From Pleionea sp. CnH1-48 (GTDB lineage: Bacteria; Pseudomonadota; Gammaproteobacteria; Enterobacterales; Kangiellaceae), in assembly GCF_024124665.1 (NCBI RefSeq), contig NZ_JAMXSB010000011.1, positions 1-64,000 on the forward strand: a stretch of 64,000 bases of DNA, given 5' to 3'. Shown in pieces: positions 55,425 through 63,836 of this stretch. The notes under the pieces are model-generated. The model was given only the letters and a program-made list of their open reading frames with translations. It ran no database searches and was not told the DNA's origin. Made by a program: the position numbers and the translations under genes. Each line of letters opens with the position of its first letter. Within the stretch, counting starts at the first letter, position 1.

Positions 55425-56402
55425 TCAAGGCTCCTCTGCAGTACTAAAACGCCGTCGAAATTCTCGCGGCGTTAGCCCCATCACTCGAACAAATATTTTT
55501 CTGAAAGCACTTGCATCCTCGTAGCCTAATTGAGAAGCAATGTTTTCAAAAGTTTGAGAGGTTGACTCCAGCAACTCACACGCTACCTGCACACGTAAAC
55601 GTTGCATATATTGGGTGGGTTTGATTCCTGTTGCTTTTACAAAGCGACGCAAAAACGTTCGCTCTGTTAAAAAACAATGCTCGGCTAGTTGAGCGATGGT
55701 AACCGACTGATGAAGATGCTGGCGCATAAAGTGTTGAACTTTAACAATCGCTTCATCACCATGATTCAGCTTGGCATGAAACCGTTGATAGTAACGCTGC
55801 TCACGAGCACCAGTATCAACAATTAATAATTGCCCTAGCAGACGCATAATATCCGGGCGAACAAATTGAGCCACCAACTCGAGGCCTAAATCAATCCACG
55901 ACATCAACCCACCCGCCGTGATGATGTCTTGGTCATTAATCAATATCTGATTAATGTCTAATTCAACTTGAGGAAACTTATTCGCAAATTGTTCGGCAAA
56001 GTCCCAATGCGTTGTGACTTTTCGGCCATCTAATAACCCCGTTGCAGCAATAATAAAAGAGCCAGCACAGGCCGAACACAACAAGGTTCCTTGAGCATGA
56101 TAGCCCAACAGGGTGTTAACCAGCTCAGGCTCAGGTTCGAGATAATACTCATCCTCTACAATGGGAGGAAGCACCAGCACTTGAAGCCCATTAGTACTGT
56201 TTTCGTTACTTGAGAGTGTCTGGTGGGACAAAATATGAGTTTCGAACCGGCTGGTAACTGCTTGCTGGGCACACACTTGATTAGCCAACTGGAACATCTC
56301 TTTCCAGCCATAGATAGCTGACTGCATCGCTCCGGGATAGTCCAAAACTCCTACAACAATGCTTTTCTCATCCGACGCTTTGGCTTTTGTCACTTTTGCC
56401 AC
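55425..56402 (-). CDS. GlxA-like AraC regulator with DJ-1/PfpI domain
   Basis: The 325-aa protein has an N-terminal DJ-1/PfpI-like domain (about 14-190) with the nucleophile-elbow Cys in L-C-S-A-C-A-G-S-F-I (about 100-109), and a C-terminal AraC HTH pair (about 220-318) ending G-L-T-P-R-E-F-R-R-R-F. Usually a transcriptional regulator whose sensor domain is inactive. Divergent from the isochorismatase gene, about 90 bp apart, so it probably controls it. Confidence 0.93.
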   Translation of the reverse strand: MAKVTKAKASDEKSIVVGVLDYPGAMQSAIYGWKEMFQLANQVCAQQAVTSRFETHILSHQTLSSNENSTNGLQVLVLPPIVEDEYYLEPEPELVNTLLGYHAQGTLLCSACAGSFIIAATGLLDGRKVTTHWDFAEQFANKFPQVELDINQILINDQDIITAGGLMSWIDLGLELVAQFVRPDIMRLLGQLLIVDTGAREQRYYQRFHAKLNHGDEAIVKVQHFMRQHLHQSVTIAQLAEHCFLTERTFLRRFVKATGIKPTQYMQRLRVQVACELLESTSQTFENIASQLGYEDASAFRKIFVRVMGLTPREFRRRFSTAEEP

Positions 56403-56492
56403 CTTTTATGCCAGTTATGACTTTAGTATAGCGTCACCGAATCACCAATAATAGCTTCCGTACCCACAAATAACCCACAAAGGAGACAAACC

Positions 56493-57041
56493 ATGTCTAA
56501 CACAGCTTTATTAGTGATCGACTTACAAAATGACTACTTCGAGACAGGAAAATGGCCGCTAAAAGGAATTAATCAAGCGACCGATAACGCAGCCAAACTG
56601 ATTACTGAGTTTCGTCAACGAAATGACCATGTCATACATATTCGCCACGAATTTGAGTCCGATGATGCGCCTTTCTTTGTCGCTGGATCAGAAGGTGCCC
56701 AAATTCATTCATTAGTCGCACCGGATAGTAAAGAAACGGTGGTTGTTAAGCATCAAGTGAATGCCTTCTTAAATACCGAATTAAAGTCGGTGCTTGATGC
56801 CAAAGGCATCACAAACCTTGTGATCATCGGCGCTATGACACATAACTGCGTCGAAGCAGCCACTCGAGCCGCCTCTGACTTTGGCTATCAGTGTACCGTT
56901 ATCCATGATGCCTGTGCGACTCACGACCTTGAATTCAATGGGGCTACCGTCGCTGCCGAAGAAGTTCAAACAGCTGTGATGGCAGCGCTAGGTTTTGCTT
57001 ATGCTACCATCTCTTCAACTCAGGAATTCTTGCAGCAATAA
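56493..57041 (+). CDS. Isochorismatase-family cysteine hydrolase
   Basis: The 182-aa protein has the catalytic triad of the family: D10 (L-V-I-D-L-Q-N-D), K86 (V-V-V-K-H) and C119 in G-A-M-T-H-N-C-V-E-A-A-T-R. Such enzymes hydrolyse amides or nicotinamide-like rings. The exact substrate is unknown. An AGGAGA site precedes the ATG. Together with the divergent GlxA-like regulator it forms a common bacterial regulator/hydrolase pair. Confidence 0.92.
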   Translation: MSNTALLVIDLQNDYFETGKWPLKGINQATDNAAKLITEFRQRNDHVIHIRHEFESDDAPFFVAGSEGAQIHSLVAPDSKETVVVKHQVNAFLNTELKSVLDAKGITNLVIIGAMTHNCVEAATRAASDFGYQCTVIHDACATHDLEFNGATVAAEEVQTAVMAALGFAYATISSTQEFLQQ

Positions 57042-57051
57042 ACACAAAAGA

Positions 57052-57083
57052 AAAACCCTGGTGATAAGCCAGGGTTTTAATTT
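57052..57083 (+). terminator. Intrinsic terminator
   Basis: AAAACCCTGG-TGATAAG-CCAGGGTTTT hairpin followed by AATTTTA, after the isochorismatase-family gene. Confidence 0.88.
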
Positions 57084-57141
57084 TACACAGTCGCTTGATG
57101 TCGCTTTTATCAGGACGCACTCATTGCGTACCTTTACTTTT

Positions 57142-57924
57142 TTAGCGGCAGTTCGCTGGGCGATATTTTTTATCTAAAGAACCACCGCGACAATCCCACA
57201 CCAAACCCACATCTTCTTCGCTAAGCACAAAGAGTATGGTTTTCCCTTCGATTGCTTTGTTGGCAAACAACACTTCGATGCCTTGTTCGTTAACCTGAAT
57301 GCGAGCTTGAGAAGGTGTTATTAAAGGATCATCCAAACCAATCATTATGTTGCTGTCTGGAAGCAGTCCATGCTGTTGATAAAACTTACTGTACTCCGTT
57401 TGCACGGGTTTCACTTCACTAAAGGTAGCTGCAATTTTAGCTCTAACCGTATAGTCATGATAAGCAGGAATAGCAATGGCTGCCAAAATTCCTACAATAG
57501 CAATCATAAAAAAGAAGCCCACGACCACAGCGATGACGATAACAACACCACTAGACTTATCGGATGGTCCAGCGGGCTTGCCTTCATTATGGCGACGATT
57601 CCAGGTCGTGTCGGTGGTCAATAGCATCACAATAAACTCGATTAATCCCACCAACCATGGAATGCCAGTCCAAAATAGCACTAGGTAAAATATGCCCCAC
57701 CACTGTCCTAAATAAAATCGATGAGCACCAAAACCACCTAAAAACAAGGCTAAAATAGCCGCTGCATATTTACTTTTGTAACGACGCTTACGCTGAGGCA
57801 ATCCACATTTTGGGCAAATTGCAGCCTGTACATGAACGGAGTGTCCGCATCCTCGGCAAGGAGCTAACGCCTGCGATACGCTATCTCCCGTATCAGCAGA
57901 GGGCGCTTGGTAAGGATTTGTCAT
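57142..57924 (-). CDS. Fusion: zinc ribbon, TM2 domain and type IV pilin-like domain
   Basis: The product is 260 aa. Residues 23-41 form a zinc ribbon (C-R-G-C...C-P-K-C). Residues about 52-98 are a TM2 domain (A-L-F-L-G-G-F-G-A-H-R-F-Y-L-G-Q). At about 130-165 a helix I-A-I-V-G-I-L-A-A-I-A-I-P-A-Y-H-D-Y matches the type IV pilin N-terminal helix. The C-terminus has a pilin-like disulfide loop, W-D-C...P-A-N-C-R. A normal prepilin-peptidase leader is missing, because the helix is internal. It may be a membrane-anchored minor-pilin relative. Architecture is clear, function is not. Confidence 0.8.
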   Translation of the reverse strand: MTNPYQAPSADTGDSVSQALAPCRGCGHSVHVQAAICPKCGLPQRKRRYKSKYAAAILALFLGGFGAHRFYLGQWWGIFYLVLFWTGIPWLVGLIEFIVMLLTTDTTWNRRHNEGKPAGPSDKSSGVVIVIAVVVGFFFMIAIVGILAAIAIPAYHDYTVRAKIAATFSEVKPVQTEYSKFYQQHGLLPDSNIMIGLDDPLITPSQARIQVNEQGIEVLFANKAIEGKTILFVLSEEDVGLVWDCRGGSLDKKYRPANCR

Positions 57925-58028
57925 TTTTATTCCTTTTTAATCAAACCTTTTTAAATTACGGCCAAAGCTATCATGTTAGGGTTATCTATGACAATGGCTT
58001 CCTTACTTCAATCTTGTCTCACTAAAAG

Positions 58029-58058
58029 AAAAAATCCCGGCTATTGCCGGGATTTTTT
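58029..58058. terminator. Intrinsic terminator of the serine protease gene
   Basis: AAAAATCCCGG-CTATTG-CCGGGATTTTT stem-loop with A- and T-tracts on either side, so it works in both directions. Confidence 0.92.
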
Positions 58059-58066
58059 GTTAAGCC

Positions 58067-60337
58067 TTAAGGGCTCCAGGCTGCATTAATATTAGCTCCA
58101 GAATAACTCGAATAAGCTCTTACGCTGATATACCAGGTACCTGCCGCAGGATTGTTGAATGAACAACTTTCAGTATTACCCCAACGGTAAGGACGACAGT
58201 CATAGCTACCTGTTGTTGGCTGCGATCCACGACGCACATACAGATCGGCATCACCACTGCCGCCATCCATATCGATGGTAAAGGTCGACATACCCGCAGG
58301 AATATCTACGGTGTAATGTTTCCAACCGCCTTGAGAGTCCGACAAATTGGTTTGCTCAAAAGTACCGCCAGATCCGCCCGTCGTGTAGGAGCCTGTTAAA
58401 GTAACTCCAGAGAAAGAACGATAAGCTCGGACCATCACATAATAGGTTCCCGCTTGAGCGTTAAAGCTACAGGTTTCGTTGTTACCTGAAGTATAAGGAC
58501 GACAATCATAACTGGAAGTTGTCGGCTTGGAACCAAACTTCACATACAGATCGGCGTCACCGCTGCCGCCCGACATAGTGAACTCTACATTGGTTGCATC
58601 TGCAGGAACCACCATGTAAAACTCTTGAGTATCGCCAGTAGAACCCGATAATCCCGTCACAGGGACACCATTAGAAAGCTCACCATCACCACCAGATCCT
58701 ACATTAACAGTTTGAGTTGCACTATCGGTTCTGCCTTCATTATCGGTGACCGTTAAAGTCACAGTATAAGAACCAGCACTGGCAAAACTATGGCTAGGGC
58801 TCACACCCGAACCAGTATTGCCATCACCAAAGTTCCACGCGTAGCTAGAAATTGTGCCATCAGGATCGGTAGAACCCGAACCATCAAAACTACAGTTTAA
58901 ATCAGTACAGCTAAAGCCAAACGCAGCGTTAGGATCTTGTCCCCCACCACCGCCTGTTGCTTCCATTCCATCGATAGCTAACTGACCTGTGCCAGCAGAA
59001 TCTAACCAGTTACTGGCACGCGAGTTATTGCTGCCGCCACCATTCCAGCTCACTGATAATGAACCATACCAGTCAGACTGATTGTTACCACAAGCGGCAC
59101 CGCCACCATGTAGTTGACCTATAACGCGTTTGTTTTGGTCAAACAATGGTGAACCAGAGGAGCCTGGCTCGGTGGTACCCAAATCCCAATCGGCAACACG
59201 AACGTGGGTTCCATTTGCATTGGGTGTACTGCTGCTGTAGTTAGTGCGCGATACCGGATCGTTTTCGAAGCTGATACGCTTTTCATCAACACTTGGATGG
59301 TGAATTGCGACCGCCGATGTATTCAATGCCGAGTTCGCATTCCAGCCAGACAGATATACCTGATGAGATGCATTAAAGGGATCATCTAACTCAACCAAGG
59401 TAAAATCTGAATTACTGTAGCTGGCTCTAAACGTGGCTCCAGTATTGAAGTCGCTTAATGAACCATCACCCGAACTGCCGCTGTCAGTACTGCCCGGTGT
59501 TCGGCAATAACTGTTTTCATAATTCCAGTAGGTTACTAACGACGACGCGTTAGAGGAATTAATACCACAGTGATTCGCCGTTAGAAAAAATCCACGTCCA
59601 TCGTTTGCCGTGTTGTTAAGTGCGCTTCCCGTACAAAACAAACTACCGCCCGTACTAATGGCTGCTACTGATCGAATCTGCTTACGCCAGTCGTCTCCTT
59701 CTGGACACACAACATCTACGTTACAGGAGCCAGACATAATCTGAGCCTGCTCAAAAGAACTATTGAGATCTTCTCCCAGATAACCATGATTCACTGACGA
59801 CAAAGTCAGTCGCAAAAACTTTAGCTTATTGGTAGGTACATTAGCTTCTATAACGACCTTATTACCCGGTAACATGGGGGTCCAAAGTTCTCCATGTTTT
59901 TCGTTATCAGCCGCAGTAAAAGCGCGAATTTTGTGTTTACCATCGGGCGTATAAATAAATAGAGAACCGCCCGCTGGCATATAATATTCGCTAAAACCAA
60001 GATTTAAAGACAGTGCACCAGGAGACGTAACTACCGTGCGCCAAACAGACATAGCCTGCCCTTGTGCCTGTAGCTGAACCTGTTGCCAATCATTATTGGG
60101 TTTAATGTTTACACTCACAGGCTCGGCGTAACGCAAGACAGGCTGTGTCGCGTTGGCCATCACTAACGCATCGCGCGCTCGCAACTGTGAGTTATTAAAC
60201 CCTGATAAAGTAATGGTTTGTGGATCTGACAAATTGATTTGTGCACTCGCCGACAAAGGCGTATCAGATGCTTTGGCTGATAAAGAGAGACCAGCGAGCA
60301 CGGCAAGCATGCTGCTCATCATTTTTTTATATTTCAT
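58067..60337 (-). CDS. Secreted trypsin-like serine protease with PKD and two PPC domains
   Basis: The product is 756 aa. Signal peptide about 1-23 (ends SAKA). A prodomain leads to a lysyl-endopeptidase-like S1 domain (about 205-450) with H in T-A-N-H-C-G (about 256), D in S-D-F-T-L-V-E-L (about 309) and S in E-P-G-S-S-G-S-P-L (about 393). PKD domain about 480-548. Two bacterial pre-peptidase C-terminal (PPC) domains at about 560-646 and 665-755, each with a D-A-D-L-Y-V-(K/R) core and a Cys pair. It is probably released by type II secretion, with PPC domains removed on maturation. Confidence 0.92.
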   Translation of the reverse strand: MKYKKMMSSMLAVLAGLSLSAKASDTPLSASAQINLSDPQTITLSGFNNSQLRARDALVMANATQPVLRYAEPVSVNIKPNNDWQQVQLQAQGQAMSVWRTVVTSPGALSLNLGFSEYYMPAGGSLFIYTPDGKHKIRAFTAADNEKHGELWTPMLPGNKVVIEANVPTNKLKFLRLTLSSVNHGYLGEDLNSSFEQAQIMSGSCNVDVVCPEGDDWRKQIRSVAAISTGGSLFCTGSALNNTANDGRGFFLTANHCGINSSNASSLVTYWNYENSYCRTPGSTDSGSSGDGSLSDFNTGATFRASYSNSDFTLVELDDPFNASHQVYLSGWNANSALNTSAVAIHHPSVDEKRISFENDPVSRTNYSSSTPNANGTHVRVADWDLGTTEPGSSGSPLFDQNKRVIGQLHGGGAACGNNQSDWYGSLSVSWNGGGSNNSRASNWLDSAGTGQLAIDGMEATGGGGGQDPNAAFGFSCTDLNCSFDGSGSTDPDGTISSYAWNFGDGNTGSGVSPSHSFASAGSYTVTLTVTDNEGRTDSATQTVNVGSGGDGELSNGVPVTGLSGSTGDTQEFYMVVPADATNVEFTMSGGSGDADLYVKFGSKPTTSSYDCRPYTSGNNETCSFNAQAGTYYVMVRAYRSFSGVTLTGSYTTGGSGGTFEQTNLSDSQGGWKHYTVDIPAGMSTFTIDMDGGSGDADLYVRRGSQPTTGSYDCRPYRWGNTESCSFNNPAAGTWYISVRAYSSYSGANINAAWSP

Positions 60338-60687
60338 TGTTTGAACCTTATGGTTGAGGTGTCTCTCAAACCGGTCCTACGAAGTTTGTCAGCTCAAATC
60401 GACACTTAATGCAGGGAAGTGATACAGAGTCCAGGATTGATTTGAGCCTGCAGAGACACAATTGTATTTATTTGTTCAATACAAACTTAGATTTGAATTA
60501 TTGTTTTTGGGTTTTCGATATAAAGACCCACAAAAAAGAATAATATAAAACGCTCAATGAGCAAGCTGACGGAGTTTTTCACTTGAGATATATCGCTAAT
60601 ATGTGATGATAATCGAATTACATCAACGCATATCTCCGAATTAAAAGTGGTTTCAACTTTTTAGCCATAGAGTGAGCAAGGTTATTA

Positions 60688-60727
60688 GAATGAAGGGAGC
60701 TTCTGTTAAAAAATGCTCCCTTCATTC
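60688..60727. other. Perfect 13-bp inverted repeat in an intergenic gap
   Basis: GAATGAAGGGAGC and GCTCCCTTCATTC flank a 14-nt loop. There is no T-run. It lies in the 503-bp gap upstream of both the serine protease (-) and the gamma-glutamylcyclotransferase-like gene (+). It could be an operator, an RNA hairpin, or a terminator remnant. The rest of that gap (60,338-60,840) holds nothing recognised. Confidence 0.6.
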
Positions 60728-60840
60728 TCTGTTAGCCCATAACAGTTTTAATAATAGGATTGATCTGACAACTTGATCATGATTAAGTAACCAAACAGTA
60801 TGTCTAACAAATAACTATTTTCTAAACGGTTAAGTAAACA

Positions 60841-61251
60841 ATGAAACCTGTCTTCTTTTATGGACTGTTTATGGATCAACAGCTTTTAGTAGCGAATGGT
60901 CTGCATCCTAAAAATCCATTTAATGCCAGTGCTCCAAACTATCAACTTATTATTGGTGAACGAGCAACACTTATCCCCTCAGCAGAAGAAACCGCTTATG
61001 GTGTTGTGATGGAACTGGATGAAGGCGAGTTATTAAAACTTTATGGCGAAGCCAGTGTAAAAGATTATGAACCCGTTACGATTGAAGTGATTAACGAATC
61101 GCAACAGAAACTATTGGTAGACACCTACCTGCTGCCCGAAAGCAAACTCGCAGGAAGCAATCCTAAGTACGCCGCTTTGCTGGTAGAAAAATTAGAGAAA
61201 CGCTCTTTTCCATCAAGTTACATTGATAAAGTGAAAGCGTTTATCAAATAA
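60841..61251 (+). CDS. Gamma-glutamylcyclotransferase-like (AIG2/GGCT fold) protein
   Basis: The 136-aa protein starts F-F-Y-G-L-F-M-D, the substrate-binding loop of GGCT-fold enzymes (YGSL-like), and has a G-V-V-M-E-L-D-E-G-E-L strand with acidic residues around 55-62 that would include the catalytic Glu. Possible role in glutathione or gamma-glutamyl-peptide turnover; substrates vary in this family. It stands alone and converges on the LysR gene. Confidence 0.75.
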   Translation: MKPVFFYGLFMDQQLLVANGLHPKNPFNASAPNYQLIIGERATLIPSAEETAYGVVMELDEGELLKLYGEASVKDYEPVTIEVINESQQKLLVDTYLLPESKLAGSNPKYAALLVEKLEKRSFPSSYIDKVKAFIK

Positions 61252-61262
61252 GCCACTCTGCT

Positions 61263-62165
61263 CTATGCTTCAATCGAAGCAAGATGTTGCGATAGATATT
61301 CTAAAAACAGCCGAGTTTTCGAAGGCATATAACGCGACGGCAACAATGCGCTTAACTCTATCGGTTTTAGCTGCCAAGAAGGTAAAATTCTTTGCAGTTT
61401 TTTTTCTTTAAGCAAACGATAACAAGACTTAGGTGAAACAGCCGCAATCCCTACCCCAGCACAAGCCATCTGTAAACAAACACTCAAGTTATTGCTCCAA
61501 ACAGCTCCTTGTACCTCTTGTTCATAGTCTCCTTCTGGTCCAACAAAATGCCAAAGTTGAGCATCTGAAACCTTATTAGATGTTAATCGAATGCAAGAGT
61601 GATTCACTAGTTCACTCGGGTGCGATGGAGCTCCATGCTCTTGAAGGTAGGCAGAAGAAGCGACAGCAATCACTTCAAAGTACGTAATACTTTTTTTAAT
61701 TAGTCGAGAATCCGACAGCAACCCTAGACGCAGTACCAGATCAAAATGCTCTTTGACCAAATCAACATGATAGGGCGAGGTATCTATGTCGATTTGAATG
61801 TCAGAGTAATCTTTAAGAAAAGTCGCCAGCCATGGTGTGACAAATAACGCAGCAAAATCTGCAGTCATAGATACACGAAGCAAGCCTTTGGGTTGTGCCT
61901 GATAACTTTCCATATCAAATGCAATGCGCTGCGCCTCATCAACCACGCCTCGCGCCTGCTGATAGAAGAGCTCTCCGGCGTTACTCAGCTCCATCTTCCG
62001 AGTAGAACGAATTAGTAATTTCGTTCCCAGTCTTTTTTCTAGCGCAGCAATCCGCCGGGATAATGTGGAGTTGGGTATATTCAACATCTTAGCTGCGCCA
62101 GCAAATGTGCCCTGGCGCACTACTTCGACAAACAATGTCATGTCTTTCACTAGCTCATAACGCAT
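61263..62165 (-). CDS. LysR-family transcriptional regulator
   Basis: From the ATG at 62165 the product is 300 aa; the longer frame reaching 62261 would run into the divergent gene's promoter. The N-terminal winged HTH includes G-T-F-A-G-A-A-K-M-L-N-I-P-N-S-T-L-S-R-R-I (about 16-36), and the LysR effector-binding domain is at about 90-295. It is probably a regulator of the divergent membrane protein, with a 9-bp inverted repeat in the shared promoter region. Confidence 0.95.
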   Translation of the reverse strand: MRYELVKDMTLFVEVVRQGTFAGAAKMLNIPNSTLSRRIAALEKRLGTKLLIRSTRKMELSNAGELFYQQARGVVDEAQRIAFDMESYQAQPKGLLRVSMTADFAALFVTPWLATFLKDYSDIQIDIDTSPYHVDLVKEHFDLVLRLGLLSDSRLIKKSITYFEVIAVASSAYLQEHGAPSHPSELVNHSCIRLTSNKVSDAQLWHFVGPEGDYEQEVQGAVWSNNLSVCLQMACAGVGIAAVSPKSCYRLLKEKKLQRILPSWQLKPIELSALLPSRYMPSKTRLFLEYLSQHLASIEA

Positions 62166-62170
62166 TACTA

Positions 62171-62225
62171 TTCCATTTTTGGGATTATGATTACAATATC
62201 TTAGGGTATACACCATAAAATGGAA
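62171..62225. promoter_or_regulatory. Inverted repeat in the LysR/membrane-protein promoter region
   Basis: TTCCATTTT (62,171-62,179) and AAAATGGAA (62,217-62,225) form a perfect 9-bp inverted repeat spaced 37 bp, between the divergent genes. It could bind LysR dimers. Arms of this type can arise by chance in AT-rich DNA. Confidence 0.4.
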
Positions 62226-62264
62226 CAAATATAGTGAGACTTTCTGTTTTCGAGGAGCCAATCC

Positions 62265-62726
62265 ATGAATTTCTCACCCAGTATCGCATTAAAAGTCGGT
62301 GCTCTCTCTTTCTTCTTATGGGGGGTTTTACACCTCCTTGTGGGTTTAAATGCCGTCTTTTTTCTTACTGATGGGCCAACCGCTATCTTGAGTATGTTTC
62401 AGATAGTTCCTGCCACAAATGAGCTTGATTCCAACTTACAAAACGCGACCTATTTAGGCGCTAACTTCCTGATTGACTTAGCAGCATTCGGCATACTGGC
62501 CATGTGGCTAGCGGTGTATATCTGGAAAGGAATTTATGTAAAACCCAGTTACTTTATCAGCTTGATTGTCTTAGGGATTGTCGACACTGCGTTTGTACTG
62601 GCTATGGTGATCACTCACATATCCCCTCTCAGTGAAGCGATCTGGGGACCACTACTGTATGTATTAGGTGGGATCTTTACGACGTTTGGATTGGTTGGAG
62701 AGCAGAAGTTGCCAGAGAAAATATAG
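62265..62726 (+). CDS. Small four-TM membrane protein, likely LysR target
   Basis: The 153-aa protein has four hydrophobic segments (about 10-30, 66-86, 95-115, 124-142). No family was named with confidence. The ATG at 62265 is preceded by GAGGAG with 7-bp spacing, which fixes the start. Divergent from a LysR gene with a 100-bp gap, typical of a regulator and its target. Confidence 0.8.
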   Translation: MNFSPSIALKVGALSFFLWGVLHLLVGLNAVFFLTDGPTAILSMFQIVPATNELDSNLQNATYLGANFLIDLAAFGILAMWLAVYIWKGIYVKPSYFISLIVLGIVDTAFVLAMVITHISPLSEAIWGPLLYVLGGIFTTFGLVGEQKLPEKI

Positions 62727-62806
62727 GGTAGGAGAAGCAGACTTACATTTGAATACGTAAGTCTGCATTAGCCTAATCAGTGCATAACTCTTGCCTAAAT
62801 AGCAGA

Positions 62807-63727
62807 CTATCGACAAGTAGCCAAATCAAAGTCAAAGGTTGCTGTACTCACTCGGTTGCCTATCTGAGAGTTATCTTCGAATAGAATACCTTTTTCGGTG
62901 ACCACCAGCTGACGTGAGTTAAACATTGGAGGTTGCCCTACCAATACAGAGGATGCTCCCTGAAACGTTGCTGGTCCACTGCTGAACTTGGTGTCACCTT
63001 CTGAGTTAATGTAAAATAATTGCCCACTGATGTAGTCAGTCACCACAGCACCACCACAATAAGGGATCAAATCATCAAAAATAGCAGTTTTTCTCGCGAG
63101 TGTTTCACTGTGTGAAATCACGCCCATTCCGTCCAGAAACAGTCGCTTTACCGCACCGCCATCCGTTAACAAAATAGAATTATCAATAAACTGCATACCA
63201 TTGGGGTGAGAAATCCCCTGCTCAGCACCAGCCCAGTTATTAACTTGAGCTAGAACCTGTTTTTTATTGTTTCCGTTCAAAGAAAACTTAACAATAGTAC
63301 CCTGACCAAAATAATTAGTATCAGCCATGTACAATGTGGATTCACCGTCACTGGTTAATCCATTGGTTAAGCTCACTCCGTCAATGGTGTGAATAATATT
63401 GAGGCCATCTGCCTCGTTGGCCAGATCATAAGCCAGCAACCATTTTGCTCCATTGATCAATTTAACTTCAGAACATACCGTATAAATCACAGAGCCAATT
63501 TGAGTGATTCCACCGAAAGCACAGTTTTGAGTGCTGATTTTACGTGGAATAAACTCGTTCGATTCTTTCCTTAACTCAAATAATCCTTTACCAGAAGACA
63601 AAAACAAACGCCCTTCGGGGGTAAAGTGCATGTTTTCGGCATCAGCGAAAGTAACAACGGTTTCTTTAACGTAGCAAGAGGTTAATACCAAAGCCATAGC
63701 GGCTATCAACAACATCTTTATTTTCAT
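62807..63727 (-). CDS. Lipoprotein with beta-propeller-like fold
   Basis: From the ATG at 63727 the product is 306 aa, and the lipobox L-T-S-C18 ends a normal lipoprotein signal. The mature part has repeated blade-like strands (e.g. F-T-P-E-G-R-L-F-L-S, G-L-T-S-D-G-E-S-T-L-Y-M-A-D-T, N-G-M-Q-F-I-D-N-S-I-L-L-T-D-G) as in SMP-30/NHL propellers. Probable periplasmic or outer-membrane binding protein, or gluconolactonase-like. An ATG further upstream would place a 20-aa extension before the signal and is less likely. Confidence 0.78.
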   Translation of the reverse strand: MKIKMLLIAAMALVLTSCYVKETVVTFADAENMHFTPEGRLFLSSGKGLFELRKESNEFIPRKISTQNCAFGGITQIGSVIYTVCSEVKLINGAKWLLAYDLANEADGLNIIHTIDGVSLTNGLTSDGESTLYMADTNYFGQGTIVKFSLNGNNKKQVLAQVNNWAGAEQGISHPNGMQFIDNSILLTDGGAVKRLFLDGMGVISHSETLARKTAIFDDLIPYCGGAVVTDYISGQLFYINSEGDTKFSSGPATFQGASSVLVGQPPMFNSRQLVVTEKGILFEDNSQIGNRVSTATFDFDLATCR

Positions 63728-63836
63728 TATCGATCCTATATTTATTTTAATCATGATCCCGGCCCCAAGACTATCGGCGGCTGGCAAAGTGGGTCAATAA
63801 TAAATATGAGATATATAACCTTGTAAGAATTGCAGA

